The notes under the pieces: generated by a model
Told to the model about the DNA's origin: nothing
What the model saw: only the letters and a program-made list of their open reading frames with translations
Databases searched by the model: none
Assembly: GCA_964504305.1 (NCBI GenBank)
Contig: CAZDEB010000012.1
Location: 37,957-101,956 of the forward strand
Source: UBA11606 sp964504305
GTDB taxonomy: Bacteria > Actinomycetota > Acidimicrobiia > Acidimicrobiales > Aldehydirespiratoraceae
DNA length: 64,000 nt
Reading direction: 5' to 3'
Shown: positions 35,636 through 44,531 of the stretch, piece by piece
Position numbering within the stretch: the stretch's first letter is position 1
How the letters are laid out: each line of letters begins with the position of its first letter
Program-made: the position numbers and the translations under genes

Positions 35636-37068
35636 GCGAACCGAAACCGGCCGGCTTTCGGCCGCGCACCCTCGAGTTCGAATCCGAAATGTCGCCCGGC
35701 GAGAGCCTCATGTGGCGAGTCGCCACCGACCCTTGGCTCGACCCGAGTGGCAGTCTCGTTGCGCCGCTCGATCAACCCCTCGATATGGCAATCCTGCGGG
35801 CCAAGCTCGCCAACGGGGTGGCCAGCGTTCCCCGACTCGCCGAACGAGTCATCGATTCGTCAAACCCGCTCAATCCACCTCGGTGGGAGGTCGATCCCGA
35901 GTTCGATCTCGACAATCACCTCTTGGAGGTCGATGTCGACGCCCCCGGCGATCACGAGGCTCTGCTGCGGCTAGCGGCCAAAATCCACACGCAACCGTTC
36001 GACACCAATCGACCGCCATGGCTGATGTACAACGTCAACGGACTGGCCGACGGCAAAGGCGCGCTCATCTCTCGGCTTCATCACAGCATCGCCGACGGCA
36101 TCGGAGCGCTGCGGATGTCAGAGTTGTATCTCGACATCGAGCGCACTCCCGAGCGACCGCCGCCGGTCGACCTCGACAAAATCCTCGCCGAGCGGATCGC
36201 CGCGGCCTCCCATCCCAAGGAGCAAAACCCGCTCGGAATCTTGACTGGCGCAGTCACTGGTCCTGCCAATGTCCTCAAGGCCGCGGCCGCCGAGCTGGCC
36301 CTCATCGGTGCCGACCCTGGTCGGCTGCGGTCCTCAGGCGAGTCGCTGACCCACACGCTGCGATCCACGATGGAACAGTTGGCCGGGGACAAGGGCGCCG
36401 ACAGCGTCTCACAAACATGGGCGGGACGCTCCGGCGAGCGAGTATTGACGACCGCGCGCGCTTCGCTCGCGGCGATCCGCGCCGCCGGCAAGTCGCGGGG
36501 TGGCACCCTCAACGACGTTTTCGTCGCGGCCATGGCCGATGCCGGCGCGGCCTACCACGCCGAGACCGGCGAAAGCCTCGACTTCTTGTCGATGAGCTAT
36601 GTCCGCAGCACCCGCACCGGGTCCGGGGTTGGCGGAAATGCGTTCTCGCCGATCCGAATCACCGCACCGGTCGCCGACCACGACAACGAATCGAGATACG
36701 CCGCTTTGGCCGCGGCAATGATGCCCTCAGACTCGGCCTCGACGATCTCACTCGACACGGTCAACTCCGTCGCGGCCTTGCTCCCCACCGCGGCGGTCAC
36801 CCGCCTCGGACGCGACCAGGGCCGACGCATCGACATCGTCACCAGCAACATTCGCAGCGCTTCGTTCCCGATCTTCATCGGAGGCGCAGAAGTCGAGGCG
36901 ACGTATCCGATCGGGCCGGTAGCCGGAGCCGCCTGCAACGCGACTCTGATGAGCTACAACGGCAGCCTCGATATCGGGATCATGATCGACCCCAGCGCCA
37001 TAGCCGAGCCTCACCGATTCGCAGCGCTGGTGCAGTCGGCGCTCGACGAATACGCGGCCGAGTCCTGA
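35632..37068 (+). CDS. Wax ester synthase / diacylglycerol acyltransferase (WS/DGAT)
   Basis: A 478-residue WS/DGAT family acyltransferase that makes triacylglycerol or wax esters from acyl-CoA. The catalytic motif HHxxxDG appears as RLHHSIADGIG (His150-His151, Asp155). Family parts include PRWEVDPEFDLDNHLLEV, PPWLMYNVNGLADGKGALIS, SRGGTLNDVFVAAMADAG and the C-terminal VTSNIRSASFPIFIGGAEV with LMSYNGSLDIGI. It is coupled to the HAD-PlsC gene. Intracellular neutral-lipid storage is the likely outcome; specificity for alcohol versus diacylglycerol is open. Confidence 0.92.
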   Translation: MSEPKPAGFRPRTLEFESEMSPGESLMWRVATDPWLDPSGSLVAPLDQPLDMAILRAKLANGVASVPRLAERVIDSSNPLNPPRWEVDPEFDLDNHLLEVDVDAPGDHEALLRLAAKIHTQPFDTNRPPWLMYNVNGLADGKGALISRLHHSIADGIGALRMSELYLDIERTPERPPPVDLDKILAERIAAASHPKEQNPLGILTGAVTGPANVLKAAAAELALIGADPGRLRSSGESLTHTLRSTMEQLAGDKGADSVSQTWAGRSGERVLTTARASLAAIRAAGKSRGGTLNDVFVAAMADAGAAYHAETGESLDFLSMSYVRSTRTGSGVGGNAFSPIRITAPVADHDNESRYAALAAAMMPSDSASTISLDTVNSVAALLPTAAVTRLGRDQGRRIDIVTSNIRSASFPIFIGGAEVEATYPIGPVAGAACNATLMSYNGSLDIGIMIDPSAIAEPHRFAALVQSALDEYAAES

Positions 37069-37082
37069 CACTGCCGTTCGGG

Positions 37083-39404
37083 CTACTCGTATCGGGTGCC
37101 GGCTTCTTTCAATAGATCGACGAACTGAGAGCCGGCGTCGGGGGCAAAGTCGCCGGGCGTGTACCTGACTTGGCGAATCGTGCCGCTGAAGGCGAACGGG
37201 CCACGTCGTTCGAACACATCCCAGCTGACCGGCGACCGGCGATCGATCCCGACATCGATACCTTCGAACGGGGCCATCGCGAACAACGCAACACAGTCGC
37301 CGGCATCGCCAACCAGCACGTCGTTCAGCAGCACCTTTGGTTGCCAAACCAGATTGCCGGGTTGCACAACGTCGAGGGTCACGTGGTGTTCGCCGGCGTT
37401 GACCGATCCGCAATCGACGACGGTCATGGTGCCGTAACCGTTGTGAGCAAAGAATAGGTGACCGTTCTCGATGTAGAGGGAGTAGCCGCCCCCTTGGTCT
37501 CCGTGGGCGACGAGCACGCCTTCGTCGCCAGCGTCACACGCTAGTTCGATGTCGACTTTGAAGTTCCGGGAGCTGATGAGTTGCAACGATCGCCACCGCT
37601 CGGTGGTCGCCATGCCGGGGCGTAAGACCAAAGTGGTCGCCAGCTCCTTGTGCCAGGGAGGCGCCTGGATCATCTTGACGTAGTTGCCTTCGTCGAGCGG
37701 AAAAACTTGGTTGGCCCAAGCGGCCTGCTCCCAAGCCTCCTTGAGTTCGGCCAGCTTGTCGGGATACTCCGCGGCGATGTTGTGCGACTCGGTCGGGTCG
37801 TCGACCAAATTGTGGAGTTCCCATTCTTCATCGGAGAACGGCGTGCGAGGCTGTCGACACGTGACAGCGGAGAACCCGTCGCGGTAATAGCCGCGGTGCC
37901 CGATCTGCTCGTAGTACTGCTCGGGGTGTGTCGACGGGGCGTCGGCATCGTGAATGGTCGACGAGAAGGTGGCGCCCGCGGGCGCCGGAGTGGCGTTGCC
38001 ATGTTTCGTGGCCGGCACATCGATGCCGCACAAGTCGGCCAAGGTCGGCAGTAAATCGGTGATGTGTTGGTACTGGTTGCGCATCTCGCCCGCGGCGTCG
38101 ATGCCGTCAGGCCAATGGACGATCAGCGGCACCTGGTGACCGCCCTGGTGGGTGTTGATCTTGTACAACCGAAAGGGCGTGCTCGAGACCATGGCCCACC
38201 CCATCGGATAGTGCGGGAGCGTTTGAGGTCCTCCCATTTCGGCGAGCCGGCCATGGTCGACTTCGACGTTGTCGAGTCCGGTCTCTCGGGTCTGAGACAA
38301 CAGCGTCCGGAAATACGCCGACGTACCGAATTGCTGGCCTTCGCGCGACCCGCCATTGTCGGAGGTGAAGACAACAATGGTGTTGTCCCACTCGCCGATC
38401 GACTCGAGATGGGCCCGCAGCCGACCGAAGTTCTGGTCGATGTTGTCCACCATCCCTGCGAAAATCTCCATGTACCGAGCGAACGTTTCTTGCTCGATGC
38501 CGCTCAGCTCGTCCCACGCGGTCACGGCGTGACCGTCCTCGCGGTTGCGCGGCGGCAGCACGGTATGGGCAGGGATGACTCCCAGTTCGAGCTGACGTTC
38601 GTACCGGCGTCTACGGATCTCGTCCCATCCGTCGTCATACACCGAGCGGTACGACTCGATGTCGGCCCGTTTGGCTTGCAACGGGGCGTGAACGGCGCCG
38701 TGAGCGAAGTACAAAAAGAACGGTTTCGTCGGGTGCGACGCCCGCAAGTCGTCGATCATCGTGGTGGCTTGGTCGGTCAGGTCATCGGTGAAGTAATACC
38801 CGTCCGGGTACCGATCGATCGGGACGTGATGGTTGTCCTCGTATAGGCGGTGCGGCTGATGAAAGTTGGTGAAACCGTCGAGGATCCCGTAGAAGCGATC
38901 GAACCCTTTCTGAAGCGGCCAGCTATGCCGAGGGCCGGCTTCGGACAAGTTGGCGTCCTTGCACAGGTGCCACTTGCCGACCATCAGCGATGCCCAACCG
39001 CGGTCACGGAACAGCTCGGCCATGGTTACGGCATCGTCGCGAATCTCGTGGGCGTAACCCGGGAATCCCGGGTCGCTGTGAGCAACGTGGCCCATCCCGG
39101 CCATGTGATGATTCAAGCCGGTGAGCATCGAGGCCCTCGTCGGCGAACACATCGGGTTGACATGGAAGTTGGTGTATCGCACACCAGCCGCGGCGATGGC
39201 GTCGAGGTTGGGCGTGGCGATCTCTGATCCGTAGCAGGCCAGGTCTGAGAACCCGAGGTCGTCGGCCAACATGACAATCACGTTGGGCGCACCGGCCGGC
39301 GCGGTGGGTGGCTGTGGCCACGATGGTTCTGAGGTCGAAAATATCCGCCCGACGGTTCCGTCGAATCCCGCGTATGGCTTCGGTGCGTCGTCTGGTTCGG
39401 TCAC
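37083..39404 (-). CDS. Type I arylsulfatase
   Basis: A 773-residue sulfatase from the GTG at 39404; the frame is open to 39488 but the added residues look non-coding. Motifs are the metal site VIVMLADDLGFSDLACYG, the formylglycine signature NPMCSPTRASMLTGLN (Cys86 converted to FGly), MVGKWHL, VVFTSDNGGSREGQ and the C-terminal jelly-roll-like domain. There is no clear signal peptide; long mycobacterial AtsA-like sulfatases of this length are also cytoplasmic-looking. It should hydrolyse aryl or sulfate esters and release sulfate. A formylglycine-generating enzyme gene is not in the window. Confidence 0.9.
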   Translation of the reverse strand: MTEPDDAPKPYAGFDGTVGRIFSTSEPSWPQPPTAPAGAPNVIVMLADDLGFSDLACYGSEIATPNLDAIAAAGVRYTNFHVNPMCSPTRASMLTGLNHHMAGMGHVAHSDPGFPGYAHEIRDDAVTMAELFRDRGWASLMVGKWHLCKDANLSEAGPRHSWPLQKGFDRFYGILDGFTNFHQPHRLYEDNHHVPIDRYPDGYYFTDDLTDQATTMIDDLRASHPTKPFFLYFAHGAVHAPLQAKRADIESYRSVYDDGWDEIRRRRYERQLELGVIPAHTVLPPRNREDGHAVTAWDELSGIEQETFARYMEIFAGMVDNIDQNFGRLRAHLESIGEWDNTIVVFTSDNGGSREGQQFGTSAYFRTLLSQTRETGLDNVEVDHGRLAEMGGPQTLPHYPMGWAMVSSTPFRLYKINTHQGGHQVPLIVHWPDGIDAAGEMRNQYQHITDLLPTLADLCGIDVPATKHGNATPAPAGATFSSTIHDADAPSTHPEQYYEQIGHRGYYRDGFSAVTCRQPRTPFSDEEWELHNLVDDPTESHNIAAEYPDKLAELKEAWEQAAWANQVFPLDEGNYVKMIQAPPWHKELATTLVLRPGMATTERWRSLQLISSRNFKVDIELACDAGDEGVLVAHGDQGGGYSLYIENGHLFFAHNGYGTMTVVDCGSVNAGEHHVTLDVVQPGNLVWQPKVLLNDVLVGDAGDCVALFAMAPFEGIDVGIDRRSPVSWDVFERRGPFAFSGTIRQVRYTPGDFAPDAGSQFVDLLKEAGTRYE

Positions 39405-39549
39405 GTCGTTGGTTCTAGTGCGGGACGCGGCAACGGCGCCACCCCGTGGGGCAGCGCCGTTGTCGTCCGAATCCCCCAATCCGGACACCTTTAGACTCTG
39501 CGAAGAGTGTAGCGGTTACCTCTTACCGCGACCAATAGTTCGCGCTCGG

Positions 39550-39591
39550 TGGGAAATACTGGCTGGGAAATACTGGCTGGGAAGTGCTGGC
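39550..39591. repeat. Three tandem 14-base repeats
   Basis: TGGGAAATACTGGC occurs twice exactly (39550-39563, 39564-39577) and a third time as TGGGAAGTGCTGGC (39578-39591), in the space after the amidohydrolase stop. Repeat unit of 14 is not a multiple of 3 and is outside genes; slippage-prone, no function evident. Confidence 0.85.
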
Positions 39592-40781
39592 TATCGCTTG
39601 AAGAACGCGGGGCTGGTTGCATCTCGGGGTATTGCGTCTAGCGGGGTCGCGACTTCTTGCACAGTCGGGCCGTGCTGAGCGCCAAGCAGGTCGAGGGCCG
39701 CCAAGTCGAAGTCGTAGAGTTGGGCCGCGTTCTCGCTCAGCACCTTTCGCATGTCAGCTTCGCTCCATGTCGAGAAGGCTCGTTGCAAAGATTTGACGCT
39801 GTAGGGATAGGTGCCTTCATGGTGGGGGTAGTCGGACCCCCACATGACTTTGTGCACGCCGAGGCTGCGAATCGCTTCGGCTTCGCCCGGCGACGGAAAG
39901 CTGGCCCCGATCCATACGTTGCGTTCGAAGTACTCGCTTGGTTTCATCCGCAGCACGATGTCGGCGGCAAATCCGAGTTCGCCTACTCGACCATGTTTCA
40001 TCTGAGCGTGGTAGCCGTCCATCCGGCGCAGTTCTTCGACGGCCCACGCAACGCCCTGCTCGGTCATCACGTATTTGAGGTTGGGAAAGCGTTCGAACAC
40101 TCCACTCATGGTGAGGTGAGCGAGGTTGCGGTGAGCGAAGAACGGGACCTCCATCAAGAAGATGACGCCCGAAGCGGGGTCCTTTCCGTAGTCAGGGGTT
40201 CCGTTTCCGCCGTGCTGGGTTACGACAAGGTCTAGGTCTTGCGCGGCAGCCCATAGACGATCCCATTGCGGCGACCAAAGCCCTGGGAGGTCTACGTCGG
40301 GCGCGACGTGTGGCAGCAGAAAGCTCTTGAAACCTTCGGCGGCGGCCCATTCGAGGGTGCTGATGGCGTCGTCGAGGTCTTCTAGAAATATTTGGGGAAG
40401 GCCGCGCCGTTGGTCGGGGTATTCGTCGCACCAATCTTTGAGCCACCGGTTATGACAGTTGAGGCCAGCTTTGCGGCGAGCGAACTCGTTGGGGTCCTTC
40501 GGAGATCGGGCCAGGAGTGCGCCAGTCGGGTAGAACGGCGGGACCGTGTTGGGGAAGGTGATTTCGGCGACTACCCCGTCGGCGAATTGTTCGTTGATGC
40601 GTCGCTCGTTGTCCCAGTTGCGACTCCGGCCATCGTCTTGCAAGTCTCGGTAGGGGTTTTTGTAGGCCCCTCGCCAGGCATCGTATTCGTCGCGCCATTC
40701 GGCTGGGAGGTACTCCTCGTACATGCTCATGTTCCCGCCGGCGTGGGAGTCCGATGAGATTATTGTGTAGCGGTCGCTCAT
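39591..40781 (-). CDS. Amidohydrolase family 2 (metal-dependent, TIM barrel)
   Basis: A 396-residue amidohydrolase-2 protein. It begins YTIISSDSHAGG, has LVVTQHGGNGTPDYG, YVMTEQGVAWAVEELRRMDG, FERNVWIGASFPS and the metal-site strand KVMWGSDYPHHEGTYPYS, typical of decarboxylases and hydrolases of the ACMSD-like branch. Such genes are common near aromatic and steroid degradation loci of Actinobacteria, and substrate is unknown. Its start (40781) and the divergent TetR gene start are 52 bases apart, which makes the amidohydrolase a plausible target of that regulator. Confidence 0.87.
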   Translation of the reverse strand: MSDRYTIISSDSHAGGNMSMYEEYLPAEWRDEYDAWRGAYKNPYRDLQDDGRSRNWDNERRINEQFADGVVAEITFPNTVPPFYPTGALLARSPKDPNEFARRKAGLNCHNRWLKDWCDEYPDQRRGLPQIFLEDLDDAISTLEWAAAEGFKSFLLPHVAPDVDLPGLWSPQWDRLWAAAQDLDLVVTQHGGNGTPDYGKDPASGVIFLMEVPFFAHRNLAHLTMSGVFERFPNLKYVMTEQGVAWAVEELRRMDGYHAQMKHGRVGELGFAADIVLRMKPSEYFERNVWIGASFPSPGEAEAIRSLGVHKVMWGSDYPHHEGTYPYSVKSLQRAFSTWSEADMRKVLSENAAQLYDFDLAALDLLGAQHGPTVQEVATPLDAIPRDATSPAFFKR

Positions 40782-40833
40782 AACTAACCATCTTAGACAT
40801 TGATCTACGGTGATTCAAGGCCTATTGTTGGGT

Positions 40834-41406
40834 ATGGCCAAAAAGCGCGGACTCGACCACCACGACGTCATCGAGGCCGGGTTTGTTGTGCTAGATCGCG
40901 ACGGCCGCGAAAAACTGAGTCTCAAGTCGGTGGCCGACATCCTCGCCGTGCAATCACCGTCTCTGTACAGCCATGTCTCGGGACTCGGCGGCTTGATGGA
41001 CGAGCTTGCTTTGGCCGCCACCAACGACTTCGGCGACAGCCTCCGAGACTCGGCGATAGGGGTTGCTGGTGACGATGCGATCAGAGCCTTCGCGACCGCG
41101 TATCGCACTTGGGCCTTTCGCCACCCGTCTCGTTACGACATAACCCTGCGCCACATCGACTCCCCCGAAAGACGCGCCGCGGGGCGCGGCGCAATCAGCA
41201 CCATGGACACGATCCTTGCCCACTACGGGCTCTCCAACGCCGAGGCCCGCCGCGCTGGGCGCACTCTGAGGGCTGCTCTACACGGCTTCGTCACGCTCGA
41301 GATCTCCAACACGCTCGGCCGCGGTGATCACGACCAGAGCTTCAAGTTCCTGGTCGAATTCTTCCTCGATGGCCTACGCGTCCGGGTCCCCGAGCCGGCT
41401 AGCTAA
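40834..41406 (+). CDS. TetR-family transcriptional regulator
   Basis: A 190-residue regulator. The N-terminal helix-turn-helix spans roughly residues 8-50 (DVIEAGFVVLDRDGREKLSLKSVADILAVQ; recognition part SPSLYSHVSGLGGLMDE) and the C-terminal ligand domain carries RHPSRYDITLRH. ATG at 40834 is chosen over the earlier TTG. The gene is divergent from the amidohydrolase and converges on the carnitine dehydrogenase gene with a 4-base overlap. No YCTGAC palindrome occurs in its own promoter, which argues against it being the regulator of that regulon. Confidence 0.85.
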   Translation: MAKKRGLDHHDVIEAGFVVLDRDGREKLSLKSVADILAVQSPSLYSHVSGLGGLMDELALAATNDFGDSLRDSAIGVAGDDAIRAFATAYRTWAFRHPSRYDITLRHIDSPERRAAGRGAISTMDTILAHYGLSNAEARRAGRTLRAALHGFVTLEISNTLGRGDHDQSFKFLVEFFLDGLRVRVPEPAS

Positions 41407-42386
41407 ACCTCGCCTAGGCGCTGGCGCTGGGACGCCAGAGTTTCGCCCGCACCCCACTCGTTGGCTTCGAGAGACCGCAACATTGCCGCCACATTTCGAT
41501 CACGAATCCGCTCGAGTTCTCGGATAGATCGATGGCCGGACTGTTCGTCTGATTGCGACGCAATCTTGTCAACCAACTCCGGGGTGAGTTCTGGCACGTC
41601 CATCAACTTGCTGTAGGGCCACGTGAGGGTAGGCCCAAACTGACCGATGAAATGTCCCATACCTCCCTCGCCTCCGGCGATGCGGTAGGTCTCAAACAAA
41701 CCCATCTGCGCCCATCGCAACCCAAAGCCGTAGCGAATGGCATCGTCGATCTCTTCGGTGGTGGCGACTCCGTCGTTCACCAGCCAAAGCGACTCGCGCC
41801 ATACCGCCTCTAGCAAACGATCGGCGATGAAGGCGTCGATCTCGACCCGGACGTGAAGCGCCTTCATCGACACCGACGTGTAGGTCTCCATCGCCAGCTC
41901 TATCGCTCGGGCGCTGGTGGCGTCGCCGCCGCATACCTCGACCAGCGGGATCAGATACACCGGGTTGAACGGGTGCCCGACCACCAGCCGATCGGGGTGC
42001 TGCAACGCCGCTTGGAGCTGCGTTGGCCTGATGCCCGAGGTCGACGAAGCGATGACTGCGTCGGCTGGGGCGTAGCGATCGATTTGTTGCAGGATCCGTT
42101 GCTTGAGCGCCACCTCTTCGGGTGCGCTTTCCTGAATGTGCTGGGCGTCGCTCACCGCGGCCTCGATCGTGTCGACGAGCGTCACCGACCCTTCAACCGG
42201 GGTCGGAAGTCCGAGTTCGGTCCACGCGAGACGGGCATTGGCCATCACTTCGTCGAGGATCCTCTGACAATCAGGATTGGGATCCGAGACCAACACATCG
42301 ACGCCGTGCAGAGCAAAGCGTGCCGCCCACGCCGCCCCGATCACGCCCGCTCCAACAACCGCGGCCCGTTCAATAGCTGCAGTCAT
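41403..42386 (-). CDS. L-carnitine dehydrogenase (3-hydroxyacyl-CoA dehydrogenase fold)
   Basis: A 327-residue NAD-dependent dehydrogenase: Rossmann motif AAVVGAGVIGAAWAARFALHG, then ASSTSGIRPTQLQ and the segment VVGHPFNPVYLIPLVEVCGG, which is characteristic of carnitine 3-dehydrogenase rather than fatty acid 3-hydroxyacyl-CoA dehydrogenase. It oxidises L-carnitine to 3-dehydrocarnitine. The neighbouring BKACE-type enzyme (5-base gap) and gamma-butyrobetaine dioxygenase complete the route, which strongly supports this role. The gene is last in the three-gene operon. Confidence 0.87.
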   Translation of the reverse strand: MTAAIERAAVVGAGVIGAAWAARFALHGVDVLVSDPNPDCQRILDEVMANARLAWTELGLPTPVEGSVTLVDTIEAAVSDAQHIQESAPEEVALKQRILQQIDRYAPADAVIASSTSGIRPTQLQAALQHPDRLVVGHPFNPVYLIPLVEVCGGDATSARAIELAMETYTSVSMKALHVRVEIDAFIADRLLEAVWRESLWLVNDGVATTEEIDDAIRYGFGLRWAQMGLFETYRIAGGEGGMGHFIGQFGPTLTWPYSKLMDVPELTPELVDKIASQSDEQSGHRSIRELERIRDRNVAAMLRSLEANEWGAGETLASQRQRLGEV

Positions 42387-42391
42387 TTTGT

Positions 42392-43285
42392 TCAGCCGTG
42401 TTTGGTCAGGTTGAGCATTTCACGGACTTCGGCCGGACCCATGATGTCGATGTTCATGCCGCCGAGGATCACCCCGGCCCGTTCCACGAGGTCGGCATTT
42501 GTCGCCTTGACCCCTTTCGCCAGATAGAGGTTGTCCTCAAGCCCGACTCGGACGTTCGCCCCGACCAGCGCCGCGGCTGCTACGTATTCGAGTTGGCGGC
42601 GGCCGATCGAGAACGCCGAGTAGTGCCAGTGATCAGGCACGTTGTTGACCATCGCCATGAGCGTGTTCATGTCGTCAGGGGCGCCCCACGGAACGCCCAT
42701 GCAAAGCTGGGCGTTCATCGTCTTGCCGTCGTACAAGCCCCGCTTCTCTTGTTCCTTGGCGTACCAAAGGTGGCCGGTATCGAAACATTCGAGTTCGGGT
42801 TGCACGTCGAGATCTTGGAACTGGCGAGCAATCTCGTCGAGCTGCGATGTCGAGTTGGTCATGATGTAGTCGCCTTCGCCAAAGTTCATAGTTCCCATGT
42901 CGATGGTGGCGATTTCGGGCCGACATTGTCGAACATGAGCCATGCGTTCGGTCGCGCCAGCCATGTCGGTGCCGGCTTCGCTGAGCGGAAGCGGGGTCTC
43001 GACACCCCCAAGTGTGATGTCGGCGCCGGTGCCACCGGTGAGGTTCAGGATTACGTCAGTGTCAGACGACCGGATTCGGTCGGTGAGTTCCTTGTAGAGG
43101 TCGACGTCGCGGCTCTGAGCGCCGGTGTCGAGATCTCGCACGTGACAGTGAACAATCGCCGCCCCCGCTTTGGCTGCTTCGATTGCGGAGTCGGCAATTT
43201 GTTCGGGCGTGACCGGAACATGCACCGACTTAGCGACGGTATCGCCACCGCCGGTAACCGCACACGTGATGTAAACACTACTCAT
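42392..43285 (-). CDS. Beta-keto acid cleavage enzyme (BKACE), dehydrocarnitine cleavage
   Basis: A 297-residue zinc enzyme of the 3-keto-5-aminohexanoate cleavage (BKACE, DUF849) family. The Zn motif IVHCHVRD (His46, His48) and the conserved NLTGGTGADIT, ECFDTGHLWY and NVRVGLEDNLY are seen. Family members cleave a beta-keto acid with acetyl-CoA; next to carnitine dehydrogenase the expected reaction is 3-dehydrocarnitine plus acetyl-CoA to betainyl-CoA plus acetoacetate. The ATG at 43285 is preferred over the frame opening at 43348, which is inside a hairpin. A betainyl-CoA thioesterase was not seen. Confidence 0.88.
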   Translation of the reverse strand: MSSVYITCAVTGGGDTVAKSVHVPVTPEQIADSAIEAAKAGAAIVHCHVRDLDTGAQSRDVDLYKELTDRIRSSDTDVILNLTGGTGADITLGGVETPLPLSEAGTDMAGATERMAHVRQCRPEIATIDMGTMNFGEGDYIMTNSTSQLDEIARQFQDLDVQPELECFDTGHLWYAKEQEKRGLYDGKTMNAQLCMGVPWGAPDDMNTLMAMVNNVPDHWHYSAFSIGRRQLEYVAAAALVGANVRVGLEDNLYLAKGVKATNADLVERAGVILGGMNIDIMGPAEVREMLNLTKHG

Positions 43286-43303
43286 AACAGCTTCCTTGTT
43301 GGA

Positions 43304-43349
43304 TTTGTGCACCGTTCTCGGTGCTAGAGCACCGAGAACGGTGCACAAA
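43304..43349 (-). terminator. 22-bp perfect hairpin at the dioxygenase/BKACE junction
   Basis: A 22-base arm (43304-43325) and its exact complement (43328-43349) are separated by only AG. The hairpin starts in the last codons of the dioxygenase gene, covers its stop codon and reaches to 19 bases before the BKACE start. No T tract follows on either strand, so it may be a processing or attenuation structure rather than a classical terminator. Confidence 0.6.
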
Positions 43350-44517
43350 ACAATTTGCGGGCTAGGACTCGAAGGCGGGAGTACACCTCGTCGTGATCAA
43401 TGTAGGTCCCACGCAGTACTCGCTGCCCGCCGGCAGCGTCGATAGCGGTGCGACCGTGAAGAATACGGCGGTTGTCGAACATCACCAGATCGCCGGGCTT
43501 GAACGGGTACCGCATCTGGAACTCGTCGCTAGCAGCTACCTGGCTGAATACTCGCAACGCGGCGTAGGCGCGAGGTTGATCCTCGATCGCCATGGCCGGA
43601 AAACCGCGTACCGGGTGAAAGGCGCGAAGAGTAAGCGGCACGCCGGGCCCACCACGGTCGATGATCGGGCCCGACCAACGATGATCGTGTTCGGGCGACC
43701 GGTTGAAGAACGTCCACCGCAAGGTGGTGAGAGCTTCGTACTGCTCGGGTTCGTGGGAGCGGAGGTGATCGACGACCGCGTAACCGTCGGCCATGGTGCT
43801 CAAGCCGGCATTGCAGGTGTTCTTGATGCAGTGCAGAAGCTGAAATCCGGGCGGCGTTTCTCGTGTTGGCAGATCGGTGTGTGGGGGCAGAGGCAGCGGG
43901 GTATTGGCCGTCGACGTCGGCGCGATATCGACGCTCACGGGCCAAGTCGTACCGAAGTTGGTGTCGCGCAACGCGCCGATTCTCGCCCCCAAAGTGGGGA
44001 GGTCGTCAGTGTCGGTGCCCAGGTTCTCGAGGCGGGCTATCCCGAAGCGCCGCGAGGCCGTAAGGAAGTCCAAGAGCGCTTGGTCGTCGACCTTGACCGA
44101 TTGGCCGTCAAAGGTAGGGGGCTCGCTCAGAACGTTAGGGGTCCAAGTGCGGTGCGCTGCGACGAAGGCATCCGGGGCGGCCTGGCCGTCGGCCACGTGG
44201 CGCAGCCAGCCGGAGTGGTACCGAGCAACCCTCCCATCGAGGAACCCGACCTCGAGATCGCCGCTGTCGGCGAGGTGTGCCGACATCACCACCGGTGCGA
44301 TGGGCAGCTCAGCAGGGTCGATCTTGGCTTCCCGCGTGCGTTCTTCGATCGTGACGTCGTTCATCTGGTTCTCGAACAACCACAGGCCGTAGGCATCGAG
44401 CCGCGCGCCGTCGGCCCACCGGAGCGCCACGACGTCGTCGGCGAGGCCTACCGAATCGGGCGGAGCTTCCGCGTACGAATAGAAATCTGGTGTCCTACTG
44501 AGTGGGACGTCCTGCAT
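43324..44517 (-). CDS. Gamma-butyrobetaine dioxygenase-like 2-oxoglutarate/Fe(II) oxygenase
   Basis: A 397-residue TauD/TfdA-superfamily protein. The N-terminal DUF971-like domain contains VVALRWADGARLDAYGLWL, and the catalytic domain has the metal triad parts LPPHTDLPTRETPPGFQLLHC (HxD) and the distal His in NRRILHGRTAID with Arg in VLRGTYIDHDEVY. This two-domain layout is that of gamma-butyrobetaine hydroxylase, which makes L-carnitine from gamma-butyrobetaine with 2-oxoglutarate and O2. The start at 44517 leaves 14 bases to the divergent IclR ATG, so control elements overlap both genes. First gene of the carnitine operon. Confidence 0.85.
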   Translation of the reverse strand: MQDVPLSRTPDFYSYAEAPPDSVGLADDVVALRWADGARLDAYGLWLFENQMNDVTIEERTREAKIDPAELPIAPVVMSAHLADSGDLEVGFLDGRVARYHSGWLRHVADGQAAPDAFVAAHRTWTPNVLSEPPTFDGQSVKVDDQALLDFLTASRRFGIARLENLGTDTDDLPTLGARIGALRDTNFGTTWPVSVDIAPTSTANTPLPLPPHTDLPTRETPPGFQLLHCIKNTCNAGLSTMADGYAVVDHLRSHEPEQYEALTTLRWTFFNRSPEHDHRWSGPIIDRGGPGVPLTLRAFHPVRGFPAMAIEDQPRAYAALRVFSQVAASDEFQMRYPFKPGDLVMFDNRRILHGRTAIDAAGGQRVLRGTYIDHDEVYSRLRVLARKLFCAPFSVL

Positions 44518-44531
44518 GATAGGATCAGCGT

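Noticed and set aside
40834..41406. The TetR regulator as controller of the YCTGAC palindromes
   Set aside because: No palindrome lies in its own or its divergent neighbour's promoter, and it is far from all four sites; only a weak positional argument remains.
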